From the NCBI GenBank assembly GCA_029863245.1, contig JAOTVV010000034.1:1-33008 (forward strand): a stretch of 33,008 nucleotides of DNA. Reading direction: 5' to 3'. The stretch is from Gemmatimonadota bacterium (lineage in GTDB: Bacteria > Gemmatimonadota > Gemmatimonadetes > Gemmatimonadales > GWC2-71-9). The position numbers and the translations under genes are program-made. Below, piece after piece: positions 15,527 to 24,034 of the stretch. The notes below the pieces were generated by a model. That model was not told the DNA's origin. It ran no database searches and saw only the letters and a list, made by a program, of their open reading frames with translations. Numbering within the stretch: position 1 is the first letter of the stretch; each line of letters begins with the position of its first letter.

Positions 15527-16561
15527 CTACCGGATCACCAGGTGAAGGCCAAGGTAGCAGATTCCGCCGAGCCCGGCGGCCACGGGGATCGTGAAGATCC
15601 ACGCCCACACGATCCGGCCCGCCAATCCCCACCGGACGGCAGACAGACGCTGCGCCGACCCGACACCGACGATCGCGCCCGTGATCACGTGCGTGGTGCT
15701 CACCGGAACGCCGAGCGCCGACGCCAGGAAGACCGACACGGCGCCGCCGGTTTCGGCGCAAAACCCGTGTACCGGCTTCAGCTTCGTGAGTCGCGATCCC
15801 ATCGTCTTGACGATGCGCCATCCGCCGGCGGCCGTACCCGCGGCGATCGCTGCGTGTGCCGAGAGGATCACCCAGGTTGGGATGACCTCGGCAGTGGTGA
15901 GATGAAACGCCTGGATCGGGAACTCGGTGAAGAGGTGCTGGGAGCTGACCAGGAGGCCGACGATGATGCCCATGGTCTTCTGCGCGTCGTTGGTGCCGTG
16001 GCTCAGGCTGTACGCCGCCGCCGACACCAACTGAAACCGCCGGAAGTGCTTGTCGATCGCGGCGGGCCGGGCGCGGCGGAACGTCCAGGCCACGCCCACC
16101 ATGAGCGTGAGCCCCAGTACCATCCCGAGGATGGGCGCAACGAAGATGAACAGGATCGGCTTCACCCAGCCGCCGAGGATCAGGGAGGCAACCCCGGCCT
16201 TGGCCACCGCCGCGCCGCCGTACCCGCCGATGAGCGCGTGGGACGAGCTGGAGGGGATACCGAAATACCAGGTGGCAATGTCCCAGCCGATGGCGCCGAG
16301 GAGGCCGCCCAGGATCACGACCGGATCGACGATCGAGAGGTCGATGAGCCCGCTGCCGATGGTCTTGGCCACGGCGGTGCCGAACCCGAAGGCGGCCACG
16401 AAGTTGAAGAACGCCGCCCAGGCGACCGCGGCCACCGGCGACAGGACGCGGGTGGAGACGATGGTGGCGATGCTATTGGCGCTGTCGTGGAACCCGTTGA
16501 TGAAGTCGAAGACGAGCGCGACCGCCACGATCGCGAGCACGAACCAGACGGACTCGAGCAT
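15527..16561 (-). CDS. pit: PiT family inorganic phosphate transporter
   Basis: The 344-aa protein has about ten membrane helices. The two PiT signature repeats are visible: FDFINGFHDSANSIATIV (residues about 18-35) and SLSHGTNDAQKTMGII in the second half. The conserved GIPSSSSHALIGG and GVPVSTTHVITG loops, with their Ser/Thr-His pairs, are also there. PiT carriers take up phosphate or metal-phosphate with H+ or Na+ across the inner membrane. The ATG at 16561 overlaps the DUF47 stop by one base (TGATG), showing tight coupling. DUF47 upstream and PiT together are a classic pair. The length is shorter than E. coli PitA and close to the compact bacterial type. Confidence 0.95.
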   Translation of the reverse strand: MLESVWFVLAIVAVALVFDFINGFHDSANSIATIVSTRVLSPVAAVAWAAFFNFVAAFGFGTAVAKTIGSGLIDLSIVDPVVILGGLLGAIGWDIATWYFGIPSSSSHALIGGYGGAAVAKAGVASLILGGWVKPILFIFVAPILGMVLGLTLMVGVAWTFRRARPAAIDKHFRRFQLVSAAAYSLSHGTNDAQKTMGIIVGLLVSSQHLFTEFPIQAFHLTTAEVIPTWVILSAHAAIAAGTAAGGWRIVKTMGSRLTKLKPVHGFCAETGGAVSVFLASALGVPVSTTHVITGAIVGVGSAQRLSAVRWGLAGRIVWAWIFTIPVAAGLGGICYLGLHLVIR

Positions 16562-17172
16562 CAGCCGTGCTTCAGCGCGATCGACTCGAGATCCTTGGCG
16601 ACGTCATTGGCCTTGTCGATGACCGTCTCGATCTTGTCGAACATCTCCTTCCACTTGATGATCGCGATGGGGTCCGTCTCGGTATCGAAGAGCCGGCCGA
16701 GCATCTCGTGAAACACGGCATCGGCTTCTTCCTCGAGGCGCTTGACCTCGATCCGGTGCACGATCACATCATCCTTGCCGCGGAGCTTCTTCACCGCCGT
16801 TTCCAGCTCGCCCGTGGCGGCGATCGCCAGGTCGCACATCTGGACGATGCCTTCCGGGGACGGGCCGAGGCGGAAGATCTGCGCCCGGCGTGCGGTGCTG
16901 TCGATCCTGTCCATCACGTCATCGAGATCCGATGCGAGCAGATAGATATCCTCGGGGTCGATGGGTGTGATGAACGTGCGATCGAGCCGAGTGGACACGT
17001 CTTGGGTGATTTCGTCCGCCTCGTGCTCGAGACGCTTGATGGTTTCGACGCAGTAGGCCAGTCGCTCCGGGCTGGTGAACAGCTCGCGGAGGTAGCCGGC
17101 GGCTTCGTGCGACCGCCGCGCGACTTCGGTGAACAAATCGAAGAACTCTTCGGTCCGTGGCAAGAGACGCAT
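16561..17172 (-). CDS. DUF47/PhoU-like regulator of phosphate transport
   Basis: The 203-aa protein is entirely helical, with the three-helix PhoU-like repeats of DUF47 (Pit accessory) proteins. The pattern ETIKRLEHEADEITQDVSTR (residues about 43-62) with LDRTFITPIDPEDIYLLASD and DLDDVMDRID is diagnostic, and VKRLEEEADAVFHEMLGRLF repeats the EADxxxHE metal-cluster signature. Such proteins partner with PiT and are thought to control or gate phosphate uptake. The ATG at 17172 has CGGAGA about 10 nt upstream. It is the first gene of the phosphate unit and is divergent from the efflux operon. Confidence 0.93.
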   Translation of the reverse strand: MRLLPRTEEFFDLFTEVARRSHEAAGYLRELFTSPERLAYCVETIKRLEHEADEITQDVSTRLDRTFITPIDPEDIYLLASDLDDVMDRIDSTARRAQIFRLGPSPEGIVQMCDLAIAATGELETAVKKLRGKDDVIVHRIEVKRLEEEADAVFHEMLGRLFDTETDPIAIIKWKEMFDKIETVIDKANDVAKDLESIALKHG

Positions 17173-17389
17173 GTGCGTGTCTCCGTGTGGTCAGATCAGG
17201 ATGGTTCCGGTTCCGTCCGGGACGGCATAAGTCTGCCATGGGAGTTGGCGTTGCGACAGGGGGGGAGGAGGGAAGGAGGACGGAGGGGTGTCACGGAAGT
17301 CCGGGCGCCCGGCCGGTTCCCGCTGCGCCTTGTGCAATGGGATCTCGGCCCGTTCTTTGGTAGGAGTTCCTCGTTCCTGCGAGTCACTT
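17173..17389. promoter_or_regulatory. divergent intergenic region with G-rich purine tract
   Basis: This 217-bp gap lies between the phosphate operon (minus) and the efflux operon (plus). The plus strand holds an almost pure purine run at 17259-17288 with a G7 run, a G3 run, several GG pairs and a final G4 run. Near the TolC start there is a TAGGAG at 17361-17366, about 23 nt before the ATG, farther than a usual ribosome site. No clear -35/-10 pair. Confidence 0.4.
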
Positions 17390-19771
17390 ATGTACCGCTT
17401 CCTCGTAGGGCTCCTGCTCCTCGGACTCGCCCCCGGACCGCTCCAGGCACAGGAGCGACAGACCGTCCGCATTGGGATCGTGGTGGACGGCCCCTGGGCC
17501 CGCAATGCCGAGGGTCTCGCACTCCTCGAGCGGGAGCTGACCGATCTCTTGCGCTCGGAATTCACCGTCGAGTTCCCGGCCTCCGCCCAGCTGGAAGCCG
17601 ACTGGACGCTGGCTGGGGTACGGGCGGCCACCACCCGGCTCCTCCAGGATCCGGGCATCGATTTGGTGATCACGTCGGGAGTGATCGGCTCGGTCGACGC
17701 GGTGCGGCGGGGCGCCCAACCCAAGCCCGTGATCGCGCCGTACATCCCGGACGCGGCCCTCCTCGGCGTCCCCGAGGTGGATGGGGGGAGTGGCATCCCC
17801 AACCTGGTCTACATCACACACCCGACCCAGGTGCTGCGCGAGATCCAGGCTTTCCGTGAGGTGGTCGAGTTCCAGCATCTCGTGATCTTCACCAATCCGT
17901 ACTACCTCGAGGCCGTCCCGGAACTGCGCCAGCGGCTGGACGAGGCGATGCTGGCGGTCGAGATGCGCGCCACGCTCCTGCCGCTCGCGGCGGTGAACGA
18001 GACGACACTTGCTCGCCTTCCGGACGACGCGGATGCGGTTTTCCTCGCATGGCTCACGAACCTCCAGGGGGGCGAGACGGAGCGGCTCCTTGCTGCGTTG
18101 CGCGACCGAGCGGTCCCCACACTGTCGTTCTTCATCGAGGACGTTCCGCGGGGCGCGCTCATGAGCTTGAACGGGGAGACCTACTTCCCACGCATCGCCC
18201 GCCGTGTGGCGCTCAACGCGCAGCGCATTCTGCTGGGTGAGGAGGCCGCGACGATCCCGGTGGAGTTTGCACGGGACGAGGAACTCACGATCAACATGGA
18301 GACGGCCCGGGCGATCGGCGTTTTCCCGAGCTTCAGCGTCCTGACCGAAGCCACGCTCATCAACGAGGTGCGCCAGAGTGTCGAGCGGGAGGTGACCCTG
18401 GAAAGTGTCATGACGGAGGCCGTGGATGCCAACCTCCAACTGGTGGCGCAGCAGCGCGCCACGGCGGCGGGGGAGAAGGAAGTGACGCTTGCGCGTTCGG
18501 CCCTTCTGCCGCAGGTGGATCTTCTTGGTCGCGGACTCATCATCGACGCAGACCGCGCCGCCGCGAGCTTCGGGTCGCAACCCCAGCGATCGCTCACCGG
18601 AGGCGTCTCAGGGACACAGCTGCTGTTTTCCGAGGGAGCCTGGGCCAACCTGTCGATTCAAGGATCGTTGCAGCGGGCGCGGGAGTTCAACGTCGAGACG
18701 CTGGAGCTCGATATCGCGTCGGACGCGGCGGTTGCCTACCTCAACCTCCTGCGCGCGAGGACGTTCGAGCGGATCCAGCGCGAGAATCTCGACATGACGC
18801 GGTCGAACCTCGATCTGGCACGCGTTCGCGTGACCCTCGGAAGTGCCAGTGCCGGAGAGGTGTTCCGGTGGGAGGCGCAGCTTGCCAGGGGCCGGCAGGC
18901 CGTGATTTCGGCAAACTCGCAGCGCAACGTCGCCGAGATCGACCTCAATCGCATCGTGCGACGACCACTGGAGGAACCGTTCATCCCACGCGAGGCGTCG
19001 ATCGACGATCTCCCGTTGATGCGTGGCACGCCGAGCGTGCACGACTACATCGACAATCCGTACAGCTTCCGCGTGTTCCGCGCGTTCATGGTGGAGGAGG
19101 GACTGGCGGCGTCGCCCGAGCTGCGGGAGATCGATGCGGCGATCGACGCGCAGCAGCGGCTGCTCGCGTCCGCCAAGAACGCCTTCTGGGCCCCGACCGT
19201 CGCGCTGTTCAGCGACCTGGGCTACGAGCTCGCCGCCGGTGGGGCGGGGTCCGATCCCGCGGCGGGACTGCCGCCCGGTGCGGCGGTGGCGGACGATCTG
19301 GACTGGAGCGTGGGGGTGAGTGTGAGCCTACCGCTCCTGGCGGGCGGCGCGCGTTTGGCCGAGGTGAGCCGGGTGAGCCGGGAGCTCGAGAGCGTGCGGG
19401 TCCGGCGCACCGAAATCGCGCAGCGGGTGGAGCAGCGGGTCCGATCCGCGCTCCATCGCGCTGGGGCGTCGTACGCCAACATTCAGCTTGCCAGGGATGC
19501 AGCCGCGGCAGCTCGGCGGAGTCTCGAGCTGGTGACCGACACGTACTCGAGGGGGGCGGCCCGCCTGGTGGATCTGCTCGATGCGCAGAATGTCTCCGTC
19601 GTGTCCGATCTCGGTGCCGCCAACGCCGTGTACGATTTCCTGATCGACTTCGTGCACGTCGAACGTGCCGTGGGCTGCTATCAGATCTTCGCCGGCGAGG
19701 ACGAACGGCGGGCGTTCTTCGACCGGCTGGACGTGTACTTCAGGGGTGCCGACCTGGGCATGCCACGCTGA
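17390..19771 (+). CDS. TolC-family outer-membrane efflux protein with N-terminal substrate-binding-like domain
   Basis: The 793-aa product starts at ATG 17390, which opens a signal peptide (YRFLVGLLLLGLAPGPLQAQ). That is about 300 residues longer than a normal TolC. Residues about 24-310 read as an ABC_sub_bind/periplasmic-binding-type fold: VRIGIVVDGPWARN, GIDLVITSGVIGSVDAV, KPVIAPYIPD, QHLVIFTNPYYLEAVPELRQ, DADAVFLAWLT, VPTLSFFIEDVPRGALMSLN. Residues about 340-785 are two OEP repeats with long coiled-coil helices (VTLESVMTEAVDANLQLVAQ, then LLPQVDLLGRG; later NAFWAPTVALFSDLG and VSVSLPLLAGGARLAEVSR). It is followed by the adaptor and pump genes. The fused domain may sense or bind the exported compound in the periplasm. 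That is inference. Confidence 0.85.
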   Translation: MYRFLVGLLLLGLAPGPLQAQERQTVRIGIVVDGPWARNAEGLALLERELTDLLRSEFTVEFPASAQLEADWTLAGVRAATTRLLQDPGIDLVITSGVIGSVDAVRRGAQPKPVIAPYIPDAALLGVPEVDGGSGIPNLVYITHPTQVLREIQAFREVVEFQHLVIFTNPYYLEAVPELRQRLDEAMLAVEMRATLLPLAAVNETTLARLPDDADAVFLAWLTNLQGGETERLLAALRDRAVPTLSFFIEDVPRGALMSLNGETYFPRIARRVALNAQRILLGEEAATIPVEFARDEELTINMETARAIGVFPSFSVLTEATLINEVRQSVEREVTLESVMTEAVDANLQLVAQQRATAAGEKEVTLARSALLPQVDLLGRGLIIDADRAAASFGSQPQRSLTGGVSGTQLLFSEGAWANLSIQGSLQRAREFNVETLELDIASDAAVAYLNLLRARTFERIQRENLDMTRSNLDLARVRVTLGSASAGEVFRWEAQLARGRQAVISANSQRNVAEIDLNRIVRRPLEEPFIPREASIDDLPLMRGTPSVHDYIDNPYSFRVFRAFMVEEGLAASPELREIDAAIDAQQRLLASAKNAFWAPTVALFSDLGYELAAGGAGSDPAAGLPPGAAVADDLDWSVGVSVSLPLLAGGARLAEVSRVSRELESVRVRRTEIAQRVEQRVRSALHRAGASYANIQLARDAAAAARRSLELVTDTYSRGAARLVDLLDAQNVSVVSDLGAANAVYDFLIDFVHVERAVGCYQIFAGEDERRAFFDRLDVYFRGADLGMPR

Positions 19772-19789
19772 TCATGTGAGGTACCGGCT

Positions 19790-20869
19790 ATGAAACGACC
19801 ATTCCGTCTCCTGATTATCGGTGTTGCGATCGGCTCGGTGAGCTGTAGCGGTGGCGACGCCGAGAACGAGCCGATCGTGCGGCCGGTGCGCTATGTCGAG
19901 GTCTTCCAGAGCGGGGGGGTTCGGGTGCGACGGTTTTCGGGCGTCGCGCAGGCGGCGGTCGAGGCGCCACTCAGCTTTCGCGTCGGCGGGACGGTGCAAC
20001 AACTCTCCGTCAGTGTCGGTGACCGCGTAGGGACCGGTCAGGTGATCGCGGCGCTCGATCCGGAGGACTACCGGCTGCAGCGGCAGGATGCCCAGGCGGC
20101 ACTCCGGCGTGCCGAGGCGGAAGCGCGCAATGCCCAGGCCAGCTACGACCGCGTCCGCGGCATGTACGAGAACGACAACGCGTCGCTCACGGATCTGGAG
20201 GCGGCGCGAACGGCATCGGAATCCGCGGCCGAACAGGTGCAGTCGGCAACCAACCGGCTGGGACTCGCGCAGCGGCAGCTCGCGTTCACGCGCTTGACGG
20301 CGCCGCAGGCTGGCGCCATTGCGGCCGTGAATGTCGAAGTCAACCAGAACGTCCGCGCCGGGCAGACGGTCGTGCTGCTCACGTCCAGGTCCGATTTGGA
20401 GGTCGCGGTCGCGGTGCCGGAGATGTTGATCGCGGAGGTCCGGGAGGGCAGCGAGGTCACCGTGACGTTCGACGCGCTTCCGGACGAGACCTTCTCGGGG
20501 ATCGTCACCGAGGTGGGCGTGGCGGCGACGGAGACCGGCGCCGCGTTCCCGGTCACGGTGCACCTGGGCGAGTCCCAGGAGGGTGTCCGATCCGGGATGG
20601 CCGCCGAGGTGGCGTTTCGGTTCACAGCGCCGGGCGGCAGCGACGTGATCGTCGTGCCCCCAGTAGCGGTGGGGGAGGATCAGAACGGGCGGTTCGTGTT
20701 CGTCGTCGAGCCCGCGGAGGAGGGGTACGGGGTCGCCCGTCGCCGCTCCGTGGCGGTGGGCGAGCTGACGACCGACGGGATCGAGATCCTCGAGGGGCTC
20801 CAGGACGGTGATCGCGTCGTGACGGCGGGGATCGGCCAGATCGCTGACGGCCTCCGCGTTCGCCTCTAG
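19790..20869 (+). CDS. RND efflux periplasmic adaptor (membrane fusion lipoprotein)
   Basis: This is a 359-aa protein with lipobox SVSC (residues 16-19). It has the standard adaptor order: beta-barrel strand, split lipoyl domain (APLSFRVGGTVQQLSVSVGD, then RLTAPQAGAIAAVNVEVNQN), a helical hairpin of about 75 residues between them (DYRLQRQDAQAALRRAEAEA and onward), then beta-barrel and membrane-proximal domains ending in EILEGLQDGDRVVTAGIGQI. It links the inner-membrane pump to the TolC channel. ATG 19790 has GAGGT upstream and is 18 bp after the TolC gene; the pump gene follows after 12 bp. Confidence 0.94.
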   Translation: MKRPFRLLIIGVAIGSVSCSGGDAENEPIVRPVRYVEVFQSGGVRVRRFSGVAQAAVEAPLSFRVGGTVQQLSVSVGDRVGTGQVIAALDPEDYRLQRQDAQAALRRAEAEARNAQASYDRVRGMYENDNASLTDLEAARTASESAAEQVQSATNRLGLAQRQLAFTRLTAPQAGAIAAVNVEVNQNVRAGQTVVLLTSRSDLEVAVAVPEMLIAEVREGSEVTVTFDALPDETFSGIVTEVGVAATETGAAFPVTVHLGESQEGVRSGMAAEVAFRFTAPGGSDVIVVPPVAVGEDQNGRFVFVVEPAEEGYGVARRRSVAVGELTTDGIEILEGLQDGDRVVTAGIGQIADGLRVRL

Positions 20870-20881
20870 CCGGGAGGCCCG

Positions 20882-23800
20882 ATGAGCATCACGCGTCTTG
20901 CCATCGAGAAGAACCGCATCACCACCGTGGCCCTGGTGGTGATCCTATTCGGCGGCCTGTCCAGCTATTTCGGACTCCCGCGCGCCGAAGATCCGGGCTT
21001 CGTGATGCGGGTGGCGCTGGTGCAGACGTTCTTCCCGGGCGCCAGCCCGGAGCGCGTGGAGTTGCTGGTCACCGACAAGCTCGAGAAGGCCGTCCAGCAG
21101 CTCCCCGAGCTTGACTACGTTGCGAGTGAGTCCAGGACCGGCGCCTCGTTTCTCTTCGTCACCATCCTCCCACGCTACACCGACATGCGGCCGATTTGGG
21201 ACGATCTCCGCCGCAAGGTCGAGGCGGCGCGTCCCGATCTTCCGGAGGGAGTCATTGGGCCGATCGTCAATGACGAGTTTGGCGACGTCTTCGGCACGAT
21301 CATCACGATCAGCGGTGAGGACTACAGCTACGCCGAGCTCAAGGACGTCGCGGACGACGTACGCGACGAGTTGCTGCGGATTCCGGAGGTAGCGAAGGTC
21401 GATATCTATGGCGACCAGGAAGAGCAGATTTTCGTCGAATTCAACAACGCCCGACTGGCGGAACTGGGACTCTCACCCGGGCAACTCCAGTCGATTCTCG
21501 GATCGCGGAACATTGTCATCCCCGGGGGTGAGATCAACACGGGCGATGAGCGCATTGCGCTCGAGCCATCCGGGAACTTCGAGACGGTCGAGGATTTGCG
21601 GAGCAGCGTGATTCGCCTTCCGGGCTCGAATCAAGTCATTCAGCTCCAGGACATCGCCACCGTCGACCGCGGATACGTGGACCCACCGCAGACCTTGGCG
21701 CGCGCGTCGGGCACACGCGCCTTGGCGCTCGCGATTTCGCTGCGCGAGGGCGGGAACATCATCGAGCTGGGTGCAGACGTCCGAGCGGTCTACCACCGGG
21801 TCCAGGCCGAGTATCCGATCGGCGTTGACTTCGACTTGGTCGCGTTCCAGCCCGACGTCGTCGAGGGGAAGATCGACGACTTTGTGGGCAACATGCTGGA
21901 GGCGATCGCGGTCGTCATCTTCGTGGCGCTGGTGGCCCTGGGCCTTCGCACCGGTCTGGTCGTGTCGTCGCTGATACCCATGACCATGCTCATGTCGATG
22001 CTCATCATGGCAATCCTGGGCATCGGGCTCGATCAGATGTCGCTCGCCTCCCTCATCATCGCGCTGGGGATGCTCGTCGACAACGCCATCGTGATGTCGG
22101 AGTCGATTCAGACGCAGATGGGAGAGGGCAAGGGACGGCTCGAGGCCGCTGTGGATTCGGCGGCCGAGCTCCGGATTCCCTTGCTCACGTCCTCCCTCAC
22201 GACGGCTGCTGCGTTCCTGCCCATCTTCCTCGCTGAGTCTGAAGCCGGCGAGTACACCGCCCCGCTGTTCAAGGTGGTGACGATCACGCTGTTGTCGTCC
22301 TGGGTGCTGTCGCTCACGATGATCCCCATGCTGGCGCATCGGTTCCTCGAGGTGCGCCGCCGGGGCCCGACGGGTTTCGACACACCGTTCTACCAGCGCT
22401 ACCGTCGCACGTTGTTATGGGGACTCCGGCACCGGCCCGCCGCGCTGGCCGGCATCGTCGGGACGTTCGTCCTGGCCATGATGGGGTTCCGGTTCGTTCC
22501 CAACATCTTCTTCCCGCCGTCGGACCGCGCACTCCTGACGGGCGACATCACGCTGCCCATCGGCACGCCCATCCAGCGCACGGAACAGGTGGTGCGGCAG
22601 CTGGACCGGTTCATCGAGGACGAGCTGCGGGGAGACGGGGACGCGAATGGCGGGCACACGGTGGAGAACTGGGTGAGCTTCATCGGCGAAGGCGCACCGA
22701 GGTATGTGTTGACCTATGCGCCGGAGCAGCCCAGCTCCGAGTACGCCTACGTCATGTTGAACACCAGCTCGCGCGCGGCCGTGGACGCCATGATCCCGCG
22801 GCTCGAGCGGTTCGTGCTCGACGAGATGCCGGGCGTGACTGCGACGTTCAAACCGGCGATCCTCGGTCCGCCGGTCAACGCCCCGATCGAGATCCGGGTG
22901 TCCGGTCGCGAGGTCGACGTGATTTTCGATCTGGTGGATGAGGTCAAGGCCCAGATCAATGGGCTGGCCGGGACGCGCAACGTCACCGACGACTGGGGAC
23001 GCCGGACCAAGAAGATCCTGGTCAAGGTGAACGGCGCGCGCGCGCGGCGGGCGGGTGTCTCCAACCTTGATGTCGCGGTTTCGCTCCAAACCGTGCTCTC
23101 CGGCATCGAGACCACGCAATTCCGGGAAGACGACAAGATCATCCCGGTGACGATGCGATCGGTCTCGGCCGATCGGGAGGACTTGGGCAAGATCGAGGGG
23201 CTCAACGTCTACTCGCAGGTCACCGGACAGTCAGTCCCGCTCCGGCAGGTGGCGGATCTCGAGGTCGTGTGGCAGCCGGCCAAGCTCCTGCGCCGCGATC
23301 GGCTGCGCACGGTGAACGTCCAAGCAGAGCTCGAGCCGGGGGTCACGGCCACCGCCGTCATGGCCAAGCTGCAACCGTGGCTGGATGAGCGGGCCGAGGC
23401 GCTGCCGCTCGGGTATCGGTTCGAGGTCGGCGGCGAGGTGGCCGAGTCGGCGAGGTCACAGGCCTCGATCAATGCCAAGATGCCCATCGCGCTCCTGATC
23501 ATCGTGCTGTTGCTGGTGGGGCAGTTCAACTCGATTCGCAAGCCGGTGATCATCATGCTGACGGTGCCACTGGCCCTGATCGGTGTCGTGGTCGGTCTGC
23601 TCCTCGCCCGGTCCTACTTCGGATTCATGACGTTCCTCGGCGTGATCGCGCTCATCGGCATCGTGATCAACAACGCCATCGTGCTGCTGGACCGGATCCG
23701 CATCGAGGAGGTGGAGCACGGGCGGGCGCCGGCCGATGCCATACTCGAGGCGTCCCAACGCCGCCTGCGGCCCATCCTGTTGACGACCGCGACGACCGTC

Positions 23801-23953
23801 GGCGGTCTGTTACCGCTGTGGCTGGGCGGGGGAGCGATGTTTGAGCCGATGGCGATCGCTATCATCTTCGGATTGGCGTTCGCCACCGCGCTCACCTTGG
23901 GGTTCGTGCCGATCCTGTATTCGTTGCTGTATAGGGTGAGTTTTGAAGATTGA
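20882..23953 (+). CDS. RND efflux permease (AcrB/HAE1-like)
   Basis: The 1023-aa inner-membrane pump has the full RND plan: TM1 near residue 12, a first periplasmic loop (about 35-330) with VQTFFPGASPERVELLVTD, TM2-TM6 (about 335-475), a second loop, TM8-TM12 at the end. TM4 carries the proton-relay motif GMLVDNAIVMSE near residue 395 with Asp then Asn instead of Asp-Asp, as in many non-AcrB RND members. TM10 has GIVINNAIVLLDRI. ATG 20882 sits 6 nt behind GGGAGG. It works with the adaptor and TolC encoded upstream as a proton-driven exporter of drugs, lipids or metabolites. The substrate is unknown and no regulator is adjacent. Confidence 0.95.
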   Translation: MSITRLAIEKNRITTVALVVILFGGLSSYFGLPRAEDPGFVMRVALVQTFFPGASPERVELLVTDKLEKAVQQLPELDYVASESRTGASFLFVTILPRYTDMRPIWDDLRRKVEAARPDLPEGVIGPIVNDEFGDVFGTIITISGEDYSYAELKDVADDVRDELLRIPEVAKVDIYGDQEEQIFVEFNNARLAELGLSPGQLQSILGSRNIVIPGGEINTGDERIALEPSGNFETVEDLRSSVIRLPGSNQVIQLQDIATVDRGYVDPPQTLARASGTRALALAISLREGGNIIELGADVRAVYHRVQAEYPIGVDFDLVAFQPDVVEGKIDDFVGNMLEAIAVVIFVALVALGLRTGLVVSSLIPMTMLMSMLIMAILGIGLDQMSLASLIIALGMLVDNAIVMSESIQTQMGEGKGRLEAAVDSAAELRIPLLTSSLTTAAAFLPIFLAESEAGEYTAPLFKVVTITLLSSWVLSLTMIPMLAHRFLEVRRRGPTGFDTPFYQRYRRTLLWGLRHRPAALAGIVGTFVLAMMGFRFVPNIFFPPSDRALLTGDITLPIGTPIQRTEQVVRQLDRFIEDELRGDGDANGGHTVENWVSFIGEGAPRYVLTYAPEQPSSEYAYVMLNTSSRAAVDAMIPRLERFVLDEMPGVTATFKPAILGPPVNAPIEIRVSGREVDVIFDLVDEVKAQINGLAGTRNVTDDWGRRTKKILVKVNGARARRAGVSNLDVAVSLQTVLSGIETTQFREDDKIIPVTMRSVSADREDLGKIEGLNVYSQVTGQSVPLRQVADLEVVWQPAKLLRRDRLRTVNVQAELEPGVTATAVMAKLQPWLDERAEALPLGYRFEVGGEVAESARSQASINAKMPIALLIIVLLLVGQFNSIRKPVIIMLTVPLALIGVVVGLLLARSYFGFMTFLGVIALIGIVINNAIVLLDRIRIEEVEHGRAPADAILEASQRRLRPILLTTATTVGGLLPLWLGGGAMFEPMAIAIIFGLAFATALTLGFVPILYSLLYRVSFED

Positions 23954-23987
23954 GGTGGTAAGCCGGTAGGGAGGAGGGAGGAGAGGT

Positions 23988-24021
23988 GAACCCGCGCCCG
24001 GATCTCTCGCGGCGCGGGTTC
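23988..24021. terminator. bidirectional terminator-like hairpin
   Basis: GAACCCGCGCC (23988-23998) and GGCGCGGGTTC (24011-24021) form a perfect 11-bp stem with a 12-nt loop. It lies between the convergent RND pump and DUF4097 genes, a place where both transcripts need to end. There is no T-run on either side, and a second tight palindrome (CGCCTC/GAGGCG) follows directly. Confidence 0.6.
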
Positions 24022-24034
24022 GCCTCGGAGGCGC

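Noticed and set aside
17384..18580. 398-codon antisense frame opposite the TolC fusion
   Set aside because: Same reasoning: no domain, unusual composition, and a well-supported gene on the plus strand.
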